From contig JAAWLY010000076.1 in assembly GCA_022798155.1 (NCBI GenBank), positions 1 through 9,467 of the forward strand: 9,467 bases of DNA, given 5' to 3'. Position 1 is the stretch's first letter. Every line of letters starts with the position of its first letter. This document shows positions 5,354 through 9,467 of this stretch, piece by piece. The translations under genes and the position numbers were made by a program. The notes beneath the pieces were generated by a model. The model was not told where the DNA came from and searched no databases. It saw only the letters and a list, made by a program, of their open reading frames with translations. The stretch is from Lawsonibacter sp. (GTDB lineage Bacteria; Bacillota; Clostridia; Oscillospirales; Oscillospiraceae).

Positions 5354-6742
5354 ATGAACGCCAGATACGACGTTGTTATTCTGGGCTGCGGGGAGGCGGG
5401 CATCTTTGCCGCCTACGAGCTGGCCCACCTCCATCCCGAGCTGAAGGTGCTGGCCCTGGACCAGGGGGCGGACATCTACCACCGCAGCTGCCCCATTGTG
5501 GCGGGGAAGGTGAAGGAGTGCATCCACTGCCCCGTGTGCCATACCATGTGCGGCTTTGGCGGGGCCGGGGCCTTCTCCGATGGGAAATTCAACTTCACCA
5601 CCCAGTTCGGCGGCTGGCTCACCGACTTTATGGAGCCCGCCCACGTGATGGAGCTGATCGACTATGTGGACTCCATCAACGTCCTGCACGGGGCCACCAC
5701 CCAGGTGTTCTCCACCGAGAGCGACGCCGCCAAAAAGCTGGCCCGCCAGGCCCTGGCCTACGACCTCCACCTCCTCCAGGCCCGGTGCAAACACCTGGGC
5801 ACCGAGAACAACCTGCGCATCCTCACCAACATCTACGAGGGGCTGGCGGACAAGCTGGAGTTCTCCTTCAACACGGAGGTGTCCTCCATCCAAAGGGCGG
5901 AGGGCGGCTACCGGCTCCTCCTGGCCAAGGGGGGCGGGGTACAGTGCAAATACCTCATCGCCGCGCCGGGGCGGTCCGGGGCGGAGTGGTTCTCCAACCA
6001 GTGCAAGGACCTGGGGCTGGAGCTGCTGAACAACCAGGTGGACGTGGGCGTGCGGGTGGAGCTGCCCGCCTCCGTCTTTGAGCATATCACCGACGTGGTC
6101 TACGAGTCCAAGCTGGTCTACCGCACCAAGCAGTACGGCGACAGTGTGCGCACCTTCTGCATGAACCCCTACGGCCATGTGGTGGCCGAGAACGTGGAGG
6201 GCATCAACACGGTGAACGGCCACTCCTACGCTGACCCCGCCCTGCGCAGCGAGAACACCAACTTCGCCCTGCTGGTCAGCAACCGGTTCACTAAGCCCTT
6301 CAACGAGCCTTACCGCTACGGCAAGCACGTGGCCTCCCTGTCCAACATGCTGGCCGGCGGGGTGCTGGTCCAGCGCTTCGGCGACCTGGTAGGGGGCCGG
6401 CGCACCAACGAGCACCGGATGGGCAAGTCCACCGTCCGGCCCACCCTCACCGCCGCCGTCCCGGGGGACCTGTCCCTTACCCTGCCCAAGCGGCAGCTGG
6501 ACGACCTCATCGAGATGATCTACCAGCTGGACAAGCTGGCCCCCGGCACCGCCAACTACGACACCCTGCTCTACGGCGCCGAGGTGAAGTTCTACTCCGC
6601 CCGCCTCCAGCTCACCCCGGACCTGGAGACGGCCCTGCCCAACTTCTTCGCCGCCGGCGACGGCGCGGGGGTCACAAGAGGATTGGCCCAGGCTGGGGCA
6701 TCGGGGGTCCAGGCGGCGAGGGCGATTTGCGAGAGGCTGTAA
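5354..6742 (+). CDS. FAD-dependent dehydrogenase (COG2509-like)
   Basis: A 462-residue cytoplasmic flavoprotein. The N-terminal Rossmann motif VVILGCGEAGIFAAYEL (7-23; GxGxxG at 11-16) binds FAD. The C-terminal NFFAAGDGAGVTRGLAQAGA (430-449) is the second FAD contact of this family. Between them, GFGGAGAFSDGKFN (67-80) is typical of uncharacterised COG2509-type FAD-dependent dehydrogenases. A cysteine cluster, Cx2Cx2Cx3C, at 56, 59, 62 and 66 just before it could bind an Fe-S cluster or zinc; this is inferred. Substrate and electron partner are unknown. AGGAGGT (5341-5347) lies 6 nt before the ATG. The plus strand of the gene is C-rich, unlike the G-rich operon at 482-1834. REP-like units lie on both sides. 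Confidence 0.9.
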   Translation: MNARYDVVILGCGEAGIFAAYELAHLHPELKVLALDQGADIYHRSCPIVAGKVKECIHCPVCHTMCGFGGAGAFSDGKFNFTTQFGGWLTDFMEPAHVMELIDYVDSINVLHGATTQVFSTESDAAKKLARQALAYDLHLLQARCKHLGTENNLRILTNIYEGLADKLEFSFNTEVSSIQRAEGGYRLLLAKGGGVQCKYLIAAPGRSGAEWFSNQCKDLGLELLNNQVDVGVRVELPASVFEHITDVVYESKLVYRTKQYGDSVRTFCMNPYGHVVAENVEGINTVNGHSYADPALRSENTNFALLVSNRFTKPFNEPYRYGKHVASLSNMLAGGVLVQRFGDLVGGRRTNEHRMGKSTVRPTLTAAVPGDLSLTLPKRQLDDLIEMIYQLDKLAPGTANYDTLLYGAEVKFYSARLQLTPDLETALPNFFAAGDGAGVTRGLAQAGASGVQAARAICERL

Positions 6743-6750
6743 GGCAGACC

Positions 6751-6775
6751 TGTAGGGGCGGATATCATCCGCCCG
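6751..6775 (+). repeat. REP-like unit E, near-identical to unit B
   Basis: GTAG (6752-6755) abuts an 8-bp stem, GGGCGGAT (6756-6763) with ATCCGCCC (6767-6774), loop ATC. With two more bases on the left (6749-6775) it is identical over 27 nt to 5206-5232. It lies 7 nt after the flavoprotein stop. No T run follows, so it is not a standard terminator. Confidence 0.9.
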
Positions 6776-6822
6776 CATATACAGAGATATCTTTGTTGTA
6801 AGCCGCAAAGGAGAAGTACAGT

Positions 6823-7290
6823 ATGAACACACAGGTCGATGAAGATGTAAAGAACATACAGAAACTACTCTCCCAAGGGAAGTATCAGGCGGTTTACGGC
6901 CAGTACGCCCCGGTGCTCCAGGACATGCTCTTTGTTCAGAGTTTTGAGGAGTGGCTGGATTTCATTCAGCGGGAGGGCACACTGGAGGAGGAGCCGCTGC
7001 GGCTGTATCTGTCGGCGTGGCGGGGCTCGTGCCTGCTGTTGGGCTGCTATGAGGGCGAAGCTGCCCCAAAAGTGCTGAGCTGGCTCAAGGGCAGGATTCC
7101 AGAAGAGTTGTTGGAAAAGCTGAGCGGTTTACCGCCCATTGTCATCGACGTGGATGAGCTGGACGGAACACTGGAAAAGCAGCTCGCCCCATATCAGGAC
7201 CTTTTGACCCAAGCAGGATTTTCGTTCCATATTGACTTTGAGGATACCTACTGCGCGGGGGCCTATTTCCTGTGGGTTGGGATACAGTAA
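6823..7290 (+). CDS. Hypothetical protein, 155 residues
   Basis: I do not recognise the family. The protein looks soluble and acidic: a helical, charged N-terminus (DEDVKNIQKLLSQGKYQAVYGQYAPVLQ, 6-33), a helical middle rich in Glu and Leu (41-63), a short hydrophobic stretch with Cys70 and Cys75, then PPIVIDVDELDGTLEKQL (114-131) and an aromatic C-terminus (FSFHIDFED through YFLWVGIQ). No signal peptide, membrane segment or known catalytic motif is seen. Translation is supported by AAAGGAG 9 nt before the ATG and by a clean reading frame. Codon use looks less GC-biased than in the neighbours, especially at the 5' end, which could mean recent acquisition. It lies between REP-like units E and F. 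Confidence 0.7.
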   Translation: MNTQVDEDVKNIQKLLSQGKYQAVYGQYAPVLQDMLFVQSFEEWLDFIQREGTLEEEPLRLYLSAWRGSCLLLGCYEGEAAPKVLSWLKGRIPEELLEKLSGLPPIVIDVDELDGTLEKQLAPYQDLLTQAGFSFHIDFEDTYCAGAYFLWVGIQ

Positions 7291-7299
7291 ATCGTGAAA

Positions 7300-7323
7300 A
7301 GCCGGCCTGCGGCCGCCCCTATA
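7300..7323 (-). repeat. Degenerate REP-like unit F
   Basis: On the minus strand, TATAG followed by GGGCGGCC (7311-7318), a 3-nt loop and GGCCGGCT (7300-7307): the same 8-3-8 layout as units B, C and E, with 6 of 8 pairs intact and ATAG in place of GTAG. Ten of 11 bases match the terminal repeat of the B/C pair. It sits between the hypothetical gene and the ribosome site of the next gene. Confidence 0.55.
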
Positions 7324-7339
7324 TGCGAAAGGAGTTTTT

Positions 7340-8101
7340 ATGCGCCCTTGGTTCACCACCGAACAGCTTGCCCCTGGCACCTGGGCCATCAGCGAATACC
7401 GCCACTGGGAGGAGACGCACTGTTACCTCCTCACCGGCGCGGACCGCGCCCTGCTCATCGACACCGGGCTGGGGATTTGTAACATTTACGAGGAGGTCCG
7501 GCGGCTGACGGACAAGCCCGTCACCGCCATAGCCACCCACATCCACTGGGACCACATCGGCGGGCACAAATACTTCCCCGACTTCTACGCCCACGAAGCG
7601 GAGCTGCCTTGGCTCCAGGGGGAATTTCCCCTGTCCATGGAGACAGTCCGGGAGATGGTGCTGGACCGGTGTGAAGCGCCGGAGGGCTTTGACGCAACTA
7701 CTTACCAGATGTTCCAGGGTACGCCCACCCGTATTTTAAAGGGCGGGGAGATGCTGGACCTGGGCGGGCGGGCTGTCCAAGTCCTCCACACGCCGGGCCA
7801 CTCCCCAGGGCACCTGTGCTTCTGGGAGGAGGAGCGGGGCGCGCTGTACACCGGCGACCTGGTCTATCTGGACACCCTGTTCGCCTACTACCCCTCCACC
7901 GACCCGGAAGCCTATCTGGACTCCCTGGAGCTGGTTGCCGCCCTCCCGGCCCGTCGGGTGCTGCCCGCCCACCACTCCCTGAAGGTCCCGGCCGATACCC
8001 CGGCCCAGATGCGGGACGCCCTCCGGCAACTGAAAGCGGAGGGCAAGCTCCATCACGGCGCAGGCGTCTTCCAATATGAGGGCTGGGGCATCTGGCTCTA
8101 A
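7340..8101 (+). CDS. MBL-fold metallo-hydrolase
   Basis: A 253-residue metallo-beta-lactamase-fold hydrolase, probably cytoplasmic (no signal peptide). The metal ligands of the fold are all present: HIHWDH at 67-72 (His67, His69, Asp71, His72), His154 in TPGHSPGH (151-158), Asp173 in YTGDLVYLD (170-178), and His211 in PAHHS (209-213). DTGLG (41-45) is the usual strand before the active site. The order and spacing fit the glyoxalase II-like/general MBL group; I cannot assign a substrate, and thioester or lactone hydrolysis is only a family-level possibility. AAAGGAG (7328-7334) lies 5 nt before the ATG. It follows the hypothetical gene by 49 nt and could share a transcript with it. Confidence 0.92.
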   Translation: MRPWFTTEQLAPGTWAISEYRHWEETHCYLLTGADRALLIDTGLGICNIYEEVRRLTDKPVTAIATHIHWDHIGGHKYFPDFYAHEAELPWLQGEFPLSMETVREMVLDRCEAPEGFDATTYQMFQGTPTRILKGGEMLDLGGRAVQVLHTPGHSPGHLCFWEEERGALYTGDLVYLDTLFAYYPSTDPEAYLDSLELVAALPARRVLPAHHSLKVPADTPAQMRDALRQLKAEGKLHHGAGVFQYEGWGIWL

Positions 8102-8132
8102 GCATCTCACGACGGCCCTCCTGCAAAATCCC

Positions 8133-8167
8133 GAAGGGGCCGGCCAGAATCTTCCAGGCCGCCCTTC
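8133..8167. terminator. Possible terminator after the MBL hydrolase gene
   Basis: Stem GAAGGG (8133-8138) with CCCTTC (8162-8167), continued by CGGCC (8141-8145) with GGCCG (8157-8161); two bases bulge at 8139-8140. Apical loop is 11 nt. On the plus strand the T-rich ATTATTTTG comes 11 nt later, which is far; on the minus strand GGGATTTTG follows more closely. Confidence 0.45.
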
Positions 8168-8205
8168 TCAGGGGGGGATTATTTTGTCACCCGCTATGCA
8201 GTTTT

Positions 8206-8289
8206 TTATCCACTTTTTCCACCGGACTTTCCACAGGCCTTTTCCCTGAGACGGCGGGATTTTCCACATTCTCCACAGAGTTTTCCACA
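8206..8289 (+). other. Cluster of six DnaA-box-like 9-mers (candidate oriC or DnaA-binding locus)
   Basis: The gene-free region 8102-8435 holds, all in one orientation: TTATCCACT (8206-8214), TTTTCCACC (8215-8223), CTTTCCACA (8227-8235), TTTTCCACA (8260-8268), TTCTCCACA (8269-8277) and TTTTCCACA (8281-8289). Against TTWTNCACA, two are perfect and four have one mismatch. They form two triplets with start offsets 0, 9, 21, the second 54 bp after the first. AT-richer sequence (8290-8390) follows, with a weak seventh match, TATTTCACA (8358-8366), and could serve as an unwinding element. No dnaA gene is in the window. A chromosomal origin, an origin sub-region or a DnaA-controlled mnmE promoter are all possible. 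Confidence 0.6.
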
Positions 8290-8367
8290 TCGGTTATGTC
8301 AACCTACCAATCCGAAATATGCACCATTTGGTTTCCATAATATCTGTCAAGGCTGAATATTTCACAA

Positions 8368-8399
8368 ACTTTTCCATGACGTTTTTCGCAGGAAAAAGT
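8368..8399 (+). promoter_or_regulatory. Hairpin just upstream of mnmE
   Basis: ACTTTTCC can pair with GGAAAAAGT (one bulged A) around a 15-nt loop, ending about 20 nt before the ribosome site. In addition, GGAAAAAGTG at 8391-8400 is an exact reverse complement of 8211-8220 inside the first two DnaA-like boxes. I found no convincing -35/-10 pair for mnmE in this region. Confidence 0.35.
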
Positions 8400-8419
8400 G
8401 AAGCATCCGCCGTGCAGTG

Positions 8420-8425
8420 AAAGGA
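8420..8425 (+). promoter_or_regulatory. Ribosome binding site of mnmE
   Basis: AAAGGA ends 10 nt before the ATG at 8436. The spacing is slightly long, but the out-of-frame ATG at 8425 cannot give MnmE, and the family N-terminus (DTIAAVSTPPGPGAIGILRLSG) starts right after 8436. Confidence 0.65.
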
Positions 8426-8435
8426 TGTATTCCCT

Positions 8436-9467
8436 ATGCCTCTCCCGTCTGATACCATCGCCGCCGTCTCCACCCCTCCCGGCCCGGGGGCTATCGGGAT
8501 ATTGAGATTGTCCGGGCCAGAGGCGGTCCCCATCGCGGAAAAATGCTTCAGGCCCTTGGGGCCCAGGGGGCTGCGGGACCATGGCCCCCGGACGCTGGTC
8601 TACGGCGACCTGCTGGACAGCGGGGGCCGGCCCATCGACCGGGTGCTGTGTACCTATAGCCTGGGACCTTCCAGCTACACCGGGGAGGACACGGCGGAAT
8701 TTCAGTGTCACGGCTCCCCTATGGTTTTGGCTTTGGGGCTGGAATCCCTCTTCGCCGCCGGGACCCGCCAGGCCAAAGCTGGGGAGTTTACCCGTCGGGC
8801 CTTCCTTAACGGCCGGCTGGACCTGGCCCAGGCGGAGGCGGTGGGCGACCTCTTAGAGGCCCAGAGCCGGGAGGGGGCCCGCCACGCGGCGGGCCAGCTG
8901 GCTGGGGCGCTGTCCAAAAAGATCGGGGACATCTACTCCGCTCTGATAGACGTGATGGCCCACTTCCACGCCGTATTGGACTACCCCGACGAGGACATCG
9001 ACCCCTTCCGCCTGGAGGCGCTGGACGCCGCCCTGTCCGCCCAGGAGGGGGAGCTGAATGCTTTACTGGCCTCCTGCGGCCGGGGGAAGCTGCTGCGGGA
9101 GGGGGTGCCCTGCGCTATCGTGGGCCGTCCCAATGCGGGCAAGTCCTCCCTGCTCAACGCTATGCTGGGCTGGGACCGGGCCATCGTCACCGACATCCCC
9201 GGCACCACCCGGGACACGGTGGAGGAGCGGTGCGAGCTGGGGGGCGTGCCCCTGCGGCTCATCGACACCGCCGGACTGCGGGACACGTCTGACCCGGTGG
9301 AAAAGCTGGGGGTGGAGCGCTCCCGAAAGGCCATGGAGGAGGCGGGGCTGATTTTGGTGCTCATCGACGCCTCCCGGCCCGCCGGGGGCGAGGACTTCGC
9401 CCTGCTCCATGAGGCCGTGGCCCTGGCCCCCACCATCCTGGTATGGACCAAGGGGGACCTGCCTGCC
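8436..9467 (+). CDS. mnmE: tRNA uridine-5-carboxymethylaminomethyl modification GTPase MnmE, 5' part
   Basis: First 344 residues of MnmE (TrmE), which works with MnmG to modify U34 of certain tRNAs. The N-terminal formyl-tetrahydrofolate-binding domain is at 1-120 (IAAVSTPPGPGAIGILRLSG, SYTGEDTAEFQCHGS at 80-94). The helical domain starts with GEFTRRAFLNGRLDLAQAEAV (116-136). The inserted G domain begins near 220: G1 GRPNAGKSS (230-238), G2 IPGTTRD (254-260), G3 DTAG (277-280). The G4 motif reads TKGD (338-341) where NKxD is usual. PGEFT is AGEFT here. Full length is about 455 residues, so the last quarter, with the helical C-terminus and its Cys motif, is outside. There is no stop codon before the window end. 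mnmE often lies near the replication origin, which bears on the DnaA-like boxes just upstream. Confidence 0.97.
   Translation, partial: MPLPSDTIAAVSTPPGPGAIGILRLSGPEAVPIAEKCFRPLGPRGLRDHGPRTLVYGDLLDSGGRPIDRVLCTYSLGPSSYTGEDTAEFQCHGSPMVLALGLESLFAAGTRQAKAGEFTRRAFLNGRLDLAQAEAVGDLLEAQSREGARHAAGQLAGALSKKIGDIYSALIDVMAHFHAVLDYPDEDIDPFRLEALDAALSAQEGELNALLASCGRGKLLREGVPCAIVGRPNAGKSSLLNAMLGWDRAIVTDIPGTTRDTVEERCELGGVPLRLIDTAGLRDTSDPVEKLGVERSRKAMEEAGLILVLIDASRPAGGEDFALLHEAVALAPTILVWTKGDLPA

Noticed and set aside
6389..6396. GTAGGGGG inside the flavoprotein gene as another repeat unit
   Set aside because: It encodes conserved-frame protein and no matching hairpin follows at the usual spacing.
5339..6832. 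Long open frame on the minus strand (about 497 codons) across the flavoprotein gene
   Set aside because: The plus strand encodes a complete FAD-binding protein with both FAD motifs. The antisense frame is Val/Gly/His-rich and runs through repeat sequence at both ends.

Overview
The window is a GC-rich chromosomal stretch. It carries Firmicutes-type gene families, strong AGGAGG ribosome sites and sigma-A-like promoters. The gene set (cytidylate kinase-like protein, VanY-type carboxypeptidase, membrane zinc-ribbon protein, COG2509-type flavoprotein, MnmE) and the abundant GTAGGGGC palindromic repeats suggest a gut Clostridia member, probably Oscillospirales (Flavonifractor/Lawsonibacter/Oscillibacter-like). 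That placement is inference from family content and composition, not from a marker gene.

Left part (1-2921): the 3' end of upp (uracil phosphoribosyltransferase) and its hairpin terminator. A near-consensus promoter (379-407) then starts a three-gene plus-strand operon: cytidylate kinase-like protein, class I glutamine amidotransferase-like peptidase C26, and a secreted VanY-type D,D-carboxypeptidase. It ends at a perfect GNRA hairpin (2896-2921).

Centre (2929-5127): two minus-strand genes, a membrane-anchored XRE regulator and dCMP deaminase, each with its own candidate promoter; the deaminase has its own terminator. A divergent plus-strand gene encodes a small membrane protein with a C-terminal zinc ribbon. 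Its promoter has a perfect 12-bp palindrome over the -10 and a 9-bp hairpin at the start of the leader.

Right part (5128-8101): a FAD-dependent dehydrogenase, an unrecognised 155-residue protein and a metallo-beta-lactamase-fold hydrolase. These genes are separated by short palindromic repeats with one shared design: GTAG (or a variant) at the foot of a GC-rich hairpin, usually with a 3-nt loop. The design resembles proteobacterial REP elements. Two copies share a 27-nt exact match and flank the flavoprotein gene.

Right edge (8102-9467): a 334-bp gene-free region with six DnaA-box-like 9-mers in one orientation, arranged as two triplets with the same internal spacing, followed by mnmE (tRNA U34 modification GTPase), which runs off the window. 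Because mnmE often lies near the origin in bacteria, this is a candidate oriC or DnaA-binding locus.

Functionally, upp, the cytidylate kinase-like gene and dCMP deaminase concern pyrimidine nucleotides. The VanY-type protein acts on the envelope, and the membrane regulator might sense it. The rest is housekeeping or unknown. I see no CRISPR array, tRNA, rRNA, transposase or phage gene.
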